Below are positions 40,126 to 50,668 of a DNA stretch of 64,000 nucleotides, piece after piece. Source of the DNA: Rhodopseudomonas palustris HaA2 (GTDB lineage: Bacteria > Pseudomonadota > Alphaproteobacteria > Rhizobiales > Xanthobacteraceae); the NCBI RefSeq assembly GCF_000013365.1, contig NC_007778.1, positions 434,001 to 498,000 on the forward strand, given 5' to 3'. The translations under genes and the position numbers were made by a program. Positions within the stretch are counted from its first letter, which is position 1, and each line of letters begins with the position of its first letter. The notes below the pieces were generated by a model. That model was given only the letters and a program-made list of their open reading frames with translations. It was not told the DNA's origin and made no database searches.

Positions 40126-41265
40126 ATGTCCACCACCAAGCGTTGCTACTACGAAACTCTTGAAGTCGAGCGGAGCGCCGACGAATCGACGCTCAAAAGC
40201 GCGTTTCGCAAGCTGGCGATGAAATGGCATCCGGATCGCAATCCGGGCGACGCCTCCAGCGAAATCAAGTTCAAGGAAATCAACGAAGCCTACGAGGTGC
40301 TCAAGGACGGCGACAAGCGCGCCGCCTACGACCGCTACGGCCATGCCGCGTTCGAGCAGGGCATGGGCGGCGGCGGTCCGGGCTTCGGCGCCGGTTTCGC
40401 CTCCTCGTTCTCGGACATTTTCGAAGACCTGTTCGGCATGGCCGGACAGCGCGGGCGCGGCACCGGCCGCGAGCGTGGCGCCGACCTGCGCTACAACATG
40501 GAAATCACCCTCGAGGACGCCTACAAGGGCAAGACCGCGCAGATCGAGATTCCGGTCTCGGTCACCTGCGAGTCCTGCTCGGGCACCGGCGCCAAGGCCG
40601 GCACCAAGCCGAAGACCTGCTCGACCTGCGGCGGCGCCGGCCGCGTTCGCCAGGCCCAGGGCTTCTTCACGCTGGAGCGCACCTGTCCGAGCTGCCAGGG
40701 CCGCGGCCAGATCATCGAGGACCCCTGCCCGTCCTGCACCGGCTCCGGCCGCGTCACCAAGGAGCGGACGCTGTCGGTGAACATCCCGCAGGGCGTCGAG
40801 GACGGCACCCGAATCCGCCTCGCCGGCGAAGGTGAGGCCGGCGTCCGCGGCGGCCCGCCCGGCGACCTCTACATCTTCCTGTCGCTCGCCTCGCACGCCA
40901 TTTTCCAGCGCGACGGTGCCGATCTGCACTGCCGGGTGCCGATCTCGATGGTGACGGCGGCCCTCGGCGGTGAATTCGAGGTGCCGACGATCGAGCGCGG
41001 CAAGACCAAGGTGAAGGTGCCGTCGGGCACCCAGACCGGCCGGCGATTCCGCATCGCGGGAAAAGGCATGCCGGTGCTGCGGTCGCGCCAGGTCGGCGAC
41101 ATGTATGTCCAGGTTGCCGTGGAAACGCCGCAGAATTTGACCAAGAAGCAGCAGGAGCTGCTGGCCGAGTTCGAAAAATTATCGTCCGGTGCAACCCAAC
41201 CGGAAGCTGCGGGTTTCTTCTCCAAGGTCAAGGACTTCTTCGGCTCCCGCGCGAACACTCCCTAA
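40126..41265 (+). CDS. dnaJ: Chaperone protein DnaJ (Hsp40)
   Basis: Full type I J-protein of 379 residues that stimulates DnaK. The J domain carries HPD at [10 protein letters not shown], then a Gly/Phe-rich linker ([24 protein letters not shown]). The zinc domain has four CxxCxGxG repeats ([42 protein letters not shown]), and the C-terminal substrate domains end in [13 protein letters not shown]. It follows dnaK by 140 bp, beyond a hairpin. Confidence 0.98.
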   Translation: MSTTKRCYYETLEVERSADESTLKSAFRKLAMKWHPDRNPGDASSEIKFKEINEAYEVLKDGDKRAAYDRYGHAAFEQGMGGGGPGFGAGFASSFSDIFEDLFGMAGQRGRGTGRERGADLRYNMEITLEDAYKGKTAQIEIPVSVTCESCSGTGAKAGTKPKTCSTCGGAGRVRQAQGFFTLERTCPSCQGRGQIIEDPCPSCTGSGRVTKERTLSVNIPQGVEDGTRIRLAGEGEAGVRGGPPGDLYIFLSLASHAIFQRDGADLHCRVPISMVTAALGGEFEVPTIERGKTKVKVPSGTQTGRRFRIAGKGMPVLRSRQVGDMYVQVAVETPQNLTKKQQELLAEFEKLSSGATQPEAAGFFSKVKDFFGSRANTP

Positions 41266-41274
41266 CCGTCTAAC

Positions 41275-41301
41275 TTGACCCGTTGGGGAGCGCCCTATAG
41301 T
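41275..41301 (+). promoter_or_regulatory. Possible promoter upstream of the methyltransferase gene
   Basis: TTGACC at 41275 and TATAGT at 41296-41301 resemble a housekeeping promoter, though the 15-base spacer is short. A second TTGACA lies near 41318. It is the only promoter-like signal in the 93-bp gap after dnaJ. Confidence 0.35.
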
Positions 41302-41358
41302 TGTTCTGTAACAATAATTTGACACTGGGCCAAAATACCTCCCCGGTTTGGTAGCGGA

Positions 41359-41961
41359 ATGGCTTTGCAGTCCACGGTTCGCGCGTTGAAGAAACAGCCT
41401 CGTCTCGATGACGAGGTTCGCTTTCTTCGTTCCTGGATCGAAAAGCCGCTCCACATGGGTGCGGTGATGCCGTCGGGCAAGCTGCTGGCCCGAACCATGG
41501 CCCAATATGTCGACATTCATTCCACCGGCCCCGTCATCGAGCTCGGACCCGGCACCGGCGCGATCACCAATGCGTTGGTCGAACACGGCGTCGAGCAGAA
41601 ACGGCTGGTCCTGGTCGAGTACAATCCGAGCTTCTGCGCCTTGCTGCGCGAGCGATACCCGCAAGCCACCGTGGTGCAGGGCGACGCTTACCGGCTGAGG
41701 GACTCGCTGTGGGATGTGTTGGCGGAGCCGGCCACGGCGGTGGTGTCGGGGCTACCGCTCGTCACCAAGCCGATGCTGACCCGGATGAAGCTGATCCGGG
41801 ATTCGTTCAACCTGCTCGAACCCGGCGCGCCGTTTGTGCAGTTCACCTATTCGGTGACGCCGCCGATCCCGAAATCGCTGCCGGGCGTCGCCACCGAGGC
41901 CTCCGAACGGATCTGGATGAACATTCCGCCCGCCCGGGTCTGGGTCTATCGCAAGGGCTAA
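41359..41961 (+). CDS. Phospholipid N-methyltransferase-like SAM methyltransferase (PmtA type)
   Basis: The 200-residue protein resembles the Sinorhizobium-type PmtA / rRNA-adenine-dimethylase-like group, which methylates phosphatidylethanolamine toward phosphatidylcholine. Motif I is VIELGPGTGAITNALVEHG, post-I is LVLVEYNPSFCALLRERYP and motif II is VVQGDAY; the preceding DEVRFLRSWIEKPLHMGAVMPSGKLLARTMA is typical of the group. Rhodopseudomonas membranes contain phosphatidylcholine, which fits. It could also be another small-molecule methyltransferase. It stands alone 93 bp after dnaJ. Confidence 0.7.
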   Translation: MALQSTVRALKKQPRLDDEVRFLRSWIEKPLHMGAVMPSGKLLARTMAQYVDIHSTGPVIELGPGTGAITNALVEHGVEQKRLVLVEYNPSFCALLRERYPQATVVQGDAYRLRDSLWDVLAEPATAVVSGLPLVTKPMLTRMKLIRDSFNLLEPGAPFVQFTYSVTPPIPKSLPGVATEASERIWMNIPPARVWVYRKG

Positions 41962-42111
41962 GCTGCTCGCCGATTCCGGCAAACACTCCCGATCGACGCT
42001 TTCCTGCCGCCGCACAATCCGAGAAAATCCGGTGTTTCTTCGCCGCCGAACTCCGCTAAACAGAGCGCGGCCGTGGTCGCATGCAGTCCTCTGCGGCAGG
42101 AGATCGGCGTC

Positions 42112-42693
42112 ATGTCTGCGGTGAAGATCCTCGTCATTCCGGGCTCCCTGCGCACCGGTTCGCACAACGCGCGGCTCGCCGCCGCTGCGGCGCATGAATT
42201 CGCCCGCGCCGACGTCGACGTCACCCGGCTGTCGCTCGCCGATTTTCCACTGCCGATCTACGACGGCGACTTCGAGGCCAAATCCGGTGTGCCGATCCAC
42301 GCGATCAATCTGAAGCGGATGATCGGCAGCCACCACGGCGTGCTGATCGTCAGCCCGGAATACAATTCGGCGCCGCCGGCGCTGCTGAAGAATGCGATCG
42401 ACTGGGTGTCGCGCGTTCAGGACCCGCACGAGACGCAGGGCCAGGTGTTTCGCGAGCGCGCCTTCGCGCTGGCGTCGGCCTCCGAAGGCAAGCTCGGCGG
42501 CGCGCGCTGCCTTGCAGCTCTGCGACTGATCCTGTCCGGCTGCCGCGCCCCGGTGATTCCCAATCAGCTCGCGCTGTCGTTCGCGCATCAGGCCTATGAC
42601 GAGGCCGACCACCTGAAGCTGCCGGCCGACGTCGCCGCGATGCAGGCGATGGTCCGGCAGTTGATCGATTTCGCCCAACAGATGATGAGGTAA
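42112..42693 (+). CDS. NADPH-dependent FMN reductase family flavoprotein
   Basis: Flavodoxin-like reductase of 193 residues. The FMN phosphate loop is VIPGSLRTGSHNARLAAAAA, and the second signature is GVLIVSPEYNSAPPALLKNAIDWVSR. Members reduce FMN, quinones, chromate or azo dyes; the specific electron acceptor cannot be read. The ATG at 42112 has a GGAGA ribosome site. It ends 6 bp before pyrF, suggesting cotranscription. Confidence 0.88.
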   Translation: MSAVKILVIPGSLRTGSHNARLAAAAAHEFARADVDVTRLSLADFPLPIYDGDFEAKSGVPIHAINLKRMIGSHHGVLIVSPEYNSAPPALLKNAIDWVSRVQDPHETQGQVFRERAFALASASEGKLGGARCLAALRLILSGCRAPVIPNQLALSFAHQAYDEADHLKLPADVAAMQAMVRQLIDFAQQMMR

Positions 42694-42699
42694 TTGGTC

Positions 42700-43407
42700 A
42701 TGGCGCAAGCCGACCCCGCTGATCGCGACCGGCTGATCGTCGCATTGGATGTCCCGAGCGTCGACGCCGCCAAGGCGATGATCGACAAGCTCGGTGACAG
42801 CGTCGGCTTCTACAAGATCGGCTATCAGCTCGCTTATGCCGGCGGGCTCGCGCTGGTGCCGCAACTGGTCGATGCCGGCAAGAAGGTGTTCGTCGATCTC
42901 AAGCTGCACGACATCGGCAACACCGTGGCGCGCGGCGTCGAGAGCCTGACTGCGCTCGGCGCGACCTTTCTCACCGTGCACGCCTATCCGCAGACCATGC
43001 GGGCTGCGGTGGAGGCGCGCGGAACGTCGGGGATGAAGATTCTCGCCGTCACCGTGCTGACCTCCTACGACGATGCCGACCTCACCGACGCTGGCTACGC
43101 GCTCGGCGTGCGCGATCTCGTCGAGGCGCGCGCGCGGCAGGCGTTGGCGATCGGCGTCGATGGACTGGTGTGCTCGCCTGAGGAAGCGGCTCACCTGCGC
43201 GGCATCATCGGGCCGCGGATGGCGCTGGTGACGCCGGGTATACGGCCGGCGGGCTCGGCCGCGGGCGATCAGAAGCGGATCATGACGCCGGCGCGGGCGA
43301 TCGCCGCCGGGGCCAGTCATCTCGTGGTCGGCCGCCCGGTGATGGAGGCCGCCGATCCAAAGCAGGCGGCGGAGGCGATCGTTGCCGAAATCGCGCAAGC
43401 GAAATAA
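42700..43407 (+). CDS. pyrF: Orotidine 5'-phosphate decarboxylase
   Basis: Final step of UMP synthesis. The 235-residue protein has the [19 protein letters not shown]-terminus, the catalytic array [17 protein letters not shown] (Lys, Asp, Lys/His and Asp), and [38 protein letters not shown] at the C-terminus. The ATG at 42700 gives [11 protein letters not shown]; a TTG at 42694 is in frame. It sits between the FMN reductase and a DUF1330 gene, all closely spaced. Confidence 0.96.
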   Translation: MAQADPADRDRLIVALDVPSVDAAKAMIDKLGDSVGFYKIGYQLAYAGGLALVPQLVDAGKKVFVDLKLHDIGNTVARGVESLTALGATFLTVHAYPQTMRAAVEARGTSGMKILAVTVLTSYDDADLTDAGYALGVRDLVEARARQALAIGVDGLVCSPEEAAHLRGIIGPRMALVTPGIRPAGSAAGDQKRIMTPARAIAAGASHLVVGRPVMEAADPKQAAEAIVAEIAQAK

Positions 43408-43425
43408 CTGATCAGGGAGAAGACG

Positions 43426-43737
43426 ATGGCCAAAGGCTACTGGGTCGCACGGATCGACGTGCACGATCTCGACGGCTACAAGCGCGACTACGTCGCCCAT
43501 AACGGCGTGGTGTTCGCCAAATACGGCGCGAAGTTCCTGACCCGCGGCGGCACCTACGAGGCGCATGAAGGCCCGTCGCGCTCGCGCAACGTCGTGATCG
43601 AGTTCGCGGACTATGCGACAGCGCTCGCCTGCTATCACTCGCCGGAGTATCAGGCGCTGATCAAGGCGCGCGCGCCGTATTCGCAGGGCGAGATCGTCAT
43701 CGTCGAGGGCTATGACGGGCCGCAGCCGCAGGCCTGA
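43426..43737 (+). CDS. DUF1330 family protein
   Basis: A 103-residue ferredoxin-like-fold protein with family signatures [42 protein letters not shown] and [27 protein letters not shown]. It belongs to the dimeric alpha/beta barrel superfamily; the function is unknown. It follows pyrF by 18 bp with a GGGAGAAG ribosome site, so it is probably in the same transcript. Confidence 0.88.
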   Translation: MAKGYWVARIDVHDLDGYKRDYVAHNGVVFAKYGAKFLTRGGTYEAHEGPSRSRNVVIEFADYATALACYHSPEYQALIKARAPYSQGEIVIVEGYDGPQPQA

Positions 43738-43817
43738 GTCGTCTGCCGCTGCTTTCGATCAGTTGCCGGGCCCGGTTCGCCCGGCTATACCGCGGGCCTG
43801 TCAAAGGATCGCAACCG

Positions 43818-44633
43818 ATGTCCGATATGCGCCTGATCGTTGCCGGGGCCGGTGGCCGGATGGGCCGTGCGCTGACGCGCGCCATTTCCGAGACCAAAGG
43901 CGTCGTGCTCACCGGCGCGCTGGAAGCGCCCGGCTCCGAACTGCTGGGCCAGGATGCCGGAGTCCTCGCCGGCCTGCCCGCCAACGGCGTCGAATTGTCG
44001 GCCGATCTATGGACGCTGTCGGCGAACGCCGATGGCATCCTGGATTTCACCGTGCCGGGCGCGACCATCGCCAATGTGGCGATCGCGGCGCAGCGCGGCA
44101 TCGTCCATGTGATCGGCACCACCGGCCTGTCGTCCTCCGACAATGCGGTGATCCAGAGCGTCACCCGGCAGGCCATCGTGGTGAAGTCCGGCAATATGAG
44201 CCTCGGCGTCAATCTGCTGGCGGCGCTGACCAAGCGCGTGGCGCAATCGCTCGGCGACAATTTCGACATCGAGATCGTCGAGATGCACCACCGCGCCAAG
44301 ATCGACGCGCCGTCCGGCACCGCGCTGCTGCTCGGCGAAGCCGCCGCCCTGGGCCGTGGCGTCGATCTCGACAGCCATTCGGCACGCGGCCGCGACGGCC
44401 TCACCGGCGCGCGCAAGACCGGCGATATCGGTTTCGCGTCCTTGCGCGGCGGTACCGTCACCGGCGATCACAGCGTGATCTTCGCCGGGCCCTATGAGCG
44501 GATCGAGCTGGCCCACAAGGCCGAGGACCGCATGATCTTCGCCCATGGCGCGCTGAAGGCGGCGCAATGGGCGCACGGCAAGAAGCCCGGCCTGTATTCG
44601 ATGATGGACGTACTCGGGCTCGCCGAATTCTAG
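43818..44633 (+). CDS. dapB: 4-hydroxy-tetrahydrodipicolinate reductase
   Basis: Lysine and diaminopimelate pathway enzyme using NAD(P)H. The 271-residue protein has the N-terminal [18 protein letters not shown] nucleotide loop, the substrate motif [24 protein letters not shown] (HHRxKxDxPSGTA with the catalytic His and Lys) and the end [11 protein letters not shown]. It is the last gene of a plus-strand run from the FMN reductase gene. A family A repeat follows and gpmI converges on it. Confidence 0.97.
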   Translation: MSDMRLIVAGAGGRMGRALTRAISETKGVVLTGALEAPGSELLGQDAGVLAGLPANGVELSADLWTLSANADGILDFTVPGATIANVAIAAQRGIVHVIGTTGLSSSDNAVIQSVTRQAIVVKSGNMSLGVNLLAALTKRVAQSLGDNFDIEIVEMHHRAKIDAPSGTALLLGEAAALGRGVDLDSHSARGRDGLTGARKTGDIGFASLRGGTVTGDHSVIFAGPYERIELAHKAEDRMIFAHGALKAAQWAHGKKPGLYSMMDVLGLAEF

Positions 44634-44684
44634 AGCGGTTCACCGACTGATTTGAAACGACGCCGTCTTGTCGAGGGCAGTGTC

Positions 44685-44815
44685 GTCATCCTGAGGTGCG
44701 CGCGCAGCGCGCCTCGAAGGATGCGGCAGAGGCGCCCCGTGGCCGATCCTTCGGCCCATCCTTCGAGGCCCTCCGCGCCGCGCACAGCGCGGCCCGGAGG
44801 GCTCCTCAGGATGAC
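44685..44815. repeat. Palindromic intergenic repeat, family A, copy 3
   Basis: GTCATCCTGAGGTGC opens and CTCCTCAGGATGAC closes the unit, with two internal CATCCTTCGAGG arms. The flanks match copy 1 and extend the element to about 44634-44856, beginning AGAGCGGTTCACCGACTGATT and ending GATTCCATCAAAA. It sits in the convergent gap between dapB and gpmI. Confidence 0.85.
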
Positions 44816-44893
44816 GGCGACCTCAGATGGACAGCTCCGATTCCATCAAAAGCAGAACTGTTCGAGCAAAGACGGTGATCGCCGCGTGCGCGG

Positions 44894-46408
<1,515 letters not shown>

Positions 46409-46509
46409 GGCGACGACTTTCCTGGGTGCGGGGCGCGCCTCGAGGCGGTTTCGGCGCCCCTCACACCTATGGTCGCGGCCCGCCCTCGTCAATCGGCTCG
46501 GCCCGCTTG

Positions 46510-47406
46510 TCAGCCCGCCCCGAGCCGCCCCGCCTCCCAGCCGATCATCGCCTGTTTGCGGGTCAGGCCCCAATGATAGCCGGTGAGGGCGCCGGTTTTA
46601 CCGAGCGCGCGGTGGCAAGGCACCACAAACGAGATCGGGTTCTTGCCGATCGCGGCGCCGACCGCGCGCGAGGCCTTCGGCGAGGCGATCCGGTGGGCGA
46701 TGTCGGAGTAGCACAGCGCCCGTCCCATCGGGATCTTCAGCAGCGTTTCCCAGACGCGGACCTCGAAATCGGTGCCGATCAGCACCACCCGCAGCGGCTG
46801 TTCGGGCCGCCATTGCACCGGGTCGAACACGCGCTGCGCGAAGGGCGCGGTGAACGCCTGATCGGCGATGCAGGTGGCGCGCGGCCAGCGCTGCTGCAGG
46901 TCCATGAAAGCCGCCTCCTCGCCGCCCGGATCGGCGAAAGCAAGGCCGGCGAGGCCGCGCTCGGAGGCGATCACCACGGCGGTGCCGAACGGCGAGGGGT
47001 GATAGCCGTAGCGCAGCGTCAGGCCCGCGCCGCCACTCTTCCACTCGCCCGGCGACATCGCCTCATGGGTGACGAACAGATCGTGCAGCCGGCCGGGGCC
47101 GGACAGGCCGGAGTCCAATGCCGCGTCGAGCACGCTGGCGGAGCCGCGCAGCAGCGATTTGGCATGGTCGAGCGTCAGCGCCTGCATGAACGCCTTCGGC
47201 GTCAGCCCGGCCCAGCGCCGGAACAGATGGTGCAGTTCGTCGGGCGTCAGCCCGGCCGCGTCGGCGATCGCCTCGACGGTCGGCTGCGTTTTCCACTTCT
47301 GCGAGATGAACGCGATAGCGCGGCGCACCGCGTCGTAATCGGCGAGCGCGGTGTCGCGCGGGCCGGGTTTGGTGAGGCGGTGATCGGCGAGGGCGAGATT
47401 CATCAT
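46510..47406 (-). CDS. ada: AraC-domain / methylated-DNA-cysteine methyltransferase (Ada-like, without phosphotriester domain)
   Basis: The 298-residue protein fuses an AraC-type helix-turn-helix (about residues 15-115; VEAIADAAGLTPDELHHLFRRWAGLTPKAFMQALTLDHAKSLL) to an O6-alkylguanine methyltransferase domain. The acceptor Cys264 is in VVPCHRALGKTGALTGYHWGLTRKQAMI. The classical N-terminal Ada domain with its Cys38 methylphosphotriester sensor is missing, so how the DNA-binding half is switched is unclear. The start is the ATG at 47406 or 47403. It is downstream of the DUF2244 gene on the same strand. Confidence 0.88.
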   Translation of the reverse strand: MMNLALADHRLTKPGPRDTALADYDAVRRAIAFISQKWKTQPTVEAIADAAGLTPDELHHLFRRWAGLTPKAFMQALTLDHAKSLLRGSASVLDAALDSGLSGPGRLHDLFVTHEAMSPGEWKSGGAGLTLRYGYHPSPFGTAVVIASERGLAGLAFADPGGEEAAFMDLQQRWPRATCIADQAFTAPFAQRVFDPVQWRPEQPLRVVLIGTDFEVRVWETLLKIPMGRALCYSDIAHRIASPKASRAVGAAIGKNPISFVVPCHRALGKTGALTGYHWGLTRKQAMIGWEAGRLGAG

Positions 47407-47464
47407 GGCGCAGATGTTACCTGCCGCGGCGGCCGCGGCCACCCGTTTTCGGAGCTTCGTGGGA

Positions 47465-47980
47465 TCAGGATTGATACGACGGGCCGCGCCGGGCGGCCTC
47501 CAAGGCTGCTGTCAAAGCGTTGGCGAAGCTCGCTTTTTCTTCCGCGCCGAGAAAGCTCGCGACGCTGACGCGGCGGCCGGAGGAGACCAGATAGAGCTGC
47601 TCGATGCCGAACTCGGCATGCACGATCTTCTCCAGCCGGACCCAGAGCGGGTTCAGCACCCATTCGGCGACCTGCCCGCGCGGCGACGTGCGGCGGACCC
47701 GTAACTCACTGGGAGTCATCGAGATTTCCTCGGTGGCGCGGCCGCGGGCGAAGACCACTTTGAAGGCGATATAGATCGCCAGCAGATCGAGGCCGAAGAA
47801 GCCGAACACCGGCCAGGCGCCGATCATCCAGAAGCCGAGGCCGGCGGCGAAGCTGATCGTGCCGAGGAATCCCATCAGCACCAGAAAAGCCTTGTGACTC
47901 AAGGCGCGATGCGGCGTCAGCAGCGCCGAAAACAGTTTCGGCTCGGCCCGATCCGGATCAAGATCGCTGTCTGTCGTCAT
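47465..47980 (-). CDS. DUF2244 membrane protein
   Basis: A 171-residue protein with two transmembrane helices (FLVLMGFLGTISFAAGLGFWM, FGFFGLDLLAIYIAFKVVF; about residues 31-80) and a cytosolic beta-rich domain ending YLVSSGRRVSVASFLGAEEKASFANALTAAL. It matches the DUF2244 family, of unknown function. It is divergent from nth with 22 bp between start codons, so their promoters overlap. Confidence 0.82.
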   Translation of the reverse strand: MTTDSDLDPDRAEPKLFSALLTPHRALSHKAFLVLMGFLGTISFAAGLGFWMIGAWPVFGFFGLDLLAIYIAFKVVFARGRATEEISMTPSELRVRRTSPRGQVAEWVLNPLWVRLEKIVHAEFGIEQLYLVSSGRRVSVASFLGAEEKASFANALTAALEAARRGPSYQS

Positions 47981-48002
47981 TGCGGAATATTATACCTCGC
48001 CC

Positions 48003-48767
48003 ATGTCGAAAATCACCCGCCGCGTGGCCGCTCCCGCCGCCCCGAGAACCGCCAAGACTACCCCGAAAAGCCTTGCGGCAAACCCGGGGCAAACCGGAGG
48101 CAAACCTGCGAAGCCGCCAAAACGCCCCCGCCGCTGGACTCCAGACGAGGTTCGCGAGGCTTTCACCCGCTTCGCCCGCGCCAACCCGGAGCCGAAGGGT
48201 GAGCTCGAACATCTCAACCCGTTCACCCTGCTGGTCGCGGTCGTGTTGTCGGCGCAGGCGACCGATGCCGGCGTCAACAAGGCGACTCGGAGTTTGTTCG
48301 CGATCGCCGATACGCCGGCCAAGATGCTGGCGCTCGGCGAGGAGCGGGTGCGGGAGCATATCAAGACCATCGGCCTGTTTCGCACCAAGGCGAAAAACGT
48401 GATTGCGCTGTCGCAAAAACTGCTCTCCGACTTTGGTGGGCAAGTCCCAAGCACGCGCGCCGAGCTGGAGACGTTGCCGGGGGCGGGCCGCAAGACCGCC
48501 AATGTGGTGCTCAACATGGCGTTCGGTCAGCCCACCATGGCGGTCGATACCCATGTGTTTCGCGTCGGCAACCGCACCGGGCTCGCGCCCGGCGACACGC
48601 CGCTCGCGGTCGAACTCGGGCTCGAGAAGGCGATCCCGCCGGAGTTCATGCAGCACGCGCACCATTGGCTGATCCTGCACGGCCGCTACACCTGCCTGGC
48701 CCGCAAGCCGCGCTGCGAGGTCTGCCTGATCGTCGATCTGTGCAGGTGGCCGGAGAAAAGTGTGTAG
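48003..48767 (+). CDS. nth: Endonuclease III
   Basis: DNA glycosylase/AP lyase for oxidised pyrimidines. The 254-residue protein has a basic, Lys/Pro-rich N-terminal extension (about 1-43), the helix-hairpin-helix LPGAGRKTANVVLNMAF with catalytic Lys164, catalytic Asp182 in AVDTHVFRV, and the 4Fe-4S ligands C231, C238, C241 and C247. It faces the DUF2244 gene divergently. A family A repeat follows. Confidence 0.95.
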   Translation: MSKITRRVAAPAAPRTAKTTPKSLAANPGQTGGKPAKPPKRPRRWTPDEVREAFTRFARANPEPKGELEHLNPFTLLVAVVLSAQATDAGVNKATRSLFAIADTPAKMLALGEERVREHIKTIGLFRTKAKNVIALSQKLLSDFGGQVPSTRAELETLPGAGRKTANVVLNMAFGQPTMAVDTHVFRVGNRTGLAPGDTPLAVELGLEKAIPPEFMQHAHHWLILHGRYTCLARKPRCEVCLIVDLCRWPEKSV

Positions 48768-48791
48768 TTCCGTCTCCCGACGAGTAGCAAC

Positions 48792-48936
48792 GTCATCCTG
48801 AGGTGCGCGCTCTTTCTAGCGCGCCTCGAAGGATGGGCCGCTTGTGTCTGCGTCCGCATCCTTCGAGGCTCGCCCAAATATGGGCGAGCACCTCAGGATG
48901 ACGGCTCCGTGCTATTGACGAGCACCTCGGGATGAC
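48792..48936. repeat. Palindromic intergenic repeat, family A, copy 4 plus partial copy
   Basis: GTCATCCTGAGGTGCGCGC to CACCTCAGGATGAC spans 48792-48902 with internal CCTCGAAGGATG / CATCCTTCGAGG arms and a short CGCCCAAATATGGGCG hairpin. A second partial arm, GAGCACCTCGGGATGACG, follows at about 48920-48936. It lies in the convergent gap of nth and the peptidase gene. Confidence 0.8.
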
Positions 48937-48993
48937 GGCGCTGTGCGAGTGGCGAGCGTCTCGAAGTAACAGCTCTGATAGAATTTGGAGTTG

Positions 48994-50511
48994 TTATTTC
49001 ATCATCGCCCCGACCTCGCCGCGCAGCGCTTTGCGGGCGTCGTCGCGGGCGTAGGTCATGTGGCCGCCGGGCCAGGTGACGAGCCTGATCCGCTTCGATG
49101 CGAATGGCGGCAACTGATCGATGGCGACGACGCTGCCGAAATACGGCGTGGCGAGGTCGAACAGGCCGTGCGTCACCAGCACCTGCAGCTTCGGGTCGAC
49201 CGCGAGAATTTCGCGCAGCTGCGTAACCGATTCGACCGGGCTGCGGCCGCGGCCGAAATCCCATTGCTGCGACACCGCGCCGTTGAGCAGATGATACGAG
49301 CCGCTCGGGCGCCATTGCAGCATGTTGCGGGTCAGCTCCATCGCGGCGCTGGTGAGCGGCGCGATCAGCGATTCCGACGACGGGTCGCTGAACTGCGCGT
49401 CGCTGGAATCCGGAAACGGATCGAAGCCCAGCACCGAGGCGTCGAACCGGCCGGTGACCTTGCCGTTCGCCCGATCGAACTCGCGCTGGAATTCGCTGGT
49501 ATCGAGCCGGCCGGCGAGCCTGCGGCTGACGGCGGGATCGATCCCGCTCGAGGCCGCGACGCGATCGGCGAGGCGCTGGGTGGCGGCCTGGTCGGCCTGC
49601 CCCTTGAGCAGATCGGTGATGAATTCGCCGCGCGCGTAGCTCTCGACGTCGGCGAGATCGGCGCGGGTGACCGGACCCTTTCGCTGCCGCGCCGCCGCCG
49701 CCATGGTCGGCAGCCTGGCGACGTATTGCAGCAGGCTCGATCCGGAGTATTCGCGGAAGTCGAGCAAGGGCGACACCAGGATCAGCCCCTTGACGCCGAT
49801 GCCTTGGCGGGTCTGCAGATTGCGCACCACGCGCGGGCCGCGAATGCCGCCATAGCTTTCGCCGGCGACGTATTTGGGCGACAGCAGCCGGTCGTGCTTC
49901 TCCAGCCAGCGCCGGATCACCAGCGCGATCGCGGCGACATCGCCGTCGACCGAATAGAACTGCTTGCGCACGTCGTCGCCGCTGGCGACGAAACGGCTGT
50001 AGCCGGTGCCGACCGGATCGATGAAGACGAGGTCGGTGACGTCGAGCCAGGTCTCGGCATTCGGCTGCAGCGCCGGCGTCGCCGAAGCGACTGCGGCGTC
50101 GCCGGCCATCGGCAGCCGCCACGGCCCCGCCGCGCCGAGCTGCAGCCAGGCCGAGGAAGCGCCCGGCCCGCCGTTGAACACGAAGGTCACCGGCCGCGTC
50201 CGCGCCTCGGTATTGTCGAGCTGATAGGCCGTGGTGGCGATATCGGCCTGCGGCTCGCCCTTGTCGTTGAACAGCCGGATCGATCCGGCGGTGGCGGTGA
50301 AGGACAGGCTGCGGCCGGGCAGCGCCAGCGTGTGTCTGGTCGTCGAATCGGCGGGCAGCTTGTGCTGCTCGGCGTCGGCGGGCGCGGGTTTGCTTTGCGC
50401 GGTGGCCGGGGGCGAGGCGTCCTGGGCACGGGCCGGAGCGAGCGCTGCGGTGGTTGCGAGAAGTATCAGCGCCAGCGCGACGCGGCGGGCGAATCCGGGC
50501 GACATCGACAT
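48994..50511 (-). CDS. Periplasmic serine carboxypeptidase (S10 family)
   Basis: Secreted S10-type peptidase of 505 residues. A signal peptide (RRVALALILLATTAALAPARAQ, residues 9-30) is followed by an alpha/beta-hydrolase fold with the oxyanion stretch FVFNGGPGASSAWLQLGAAGPW, nucleophile Ser219 in AGESYGG, Asp452 in FDLATPYFG and His484 in PGGHMTY. Substrate specificity is unknown. Its bacterial relatives remove C-terminal residues from peptides. It stands alone between nth and the glg genes. Confidence 0.88.
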   Translation of the reverse strand: MSMSPGFARRVALALILLATTAALAPARAQDASPPATAQSKPAPADAEQHKLPADSTTRHTLALPGRSLSFTATAGSIRLFNDKGEPQADIATTAYQLDNTEARTRPVTFVFNGGPGASSAWLQLGAAGPWRLPMAGDAAVASATPALQPNAETWLDVTDLVFIDPVGTGYSRFVASGDDVRKQFYSVDGDVAAIALVIRRWLEKHDRLLSPKYVAGESYGGIRGPRVVRNLQTRQGIGVKGLILVSPLLDFREYSGSSLLQYVARLPTMAAAARQRKGPVTRADLADVESYARGEFITDLLKGQADQAATQRLADRVAASSGIDPAVSRRLAGRLDTSEFQREFDRANGKVTGRFDASVLGFDPFPDSSDAQFSDPSSESLIAPLTSAAMELTRNMLQWRPSGSYHLLNGAVSQQWDFGRGRSPVESVTQLREILAVDPKLQVLVTHGLFDLATPYFGSVVAIDQLPPFASKRIRLVTWPGGHMTYARDDARKALRGEVGAMMK

Positions 50512-50668
50512 TCCATCTCCTTCAGCGCGACCACTGCCGCATCAAGCCCCGCGGCGACGGCGATCGATGGGTCCCGAGGAGAGTTGAGCGCAGAACTGCG
50601 TCGGATTGGCGACGGCTTGCGCCGCTTCGTCGGGCGCCGCCGATGCGGGTCGCCAGCGTGCGGCGCGC

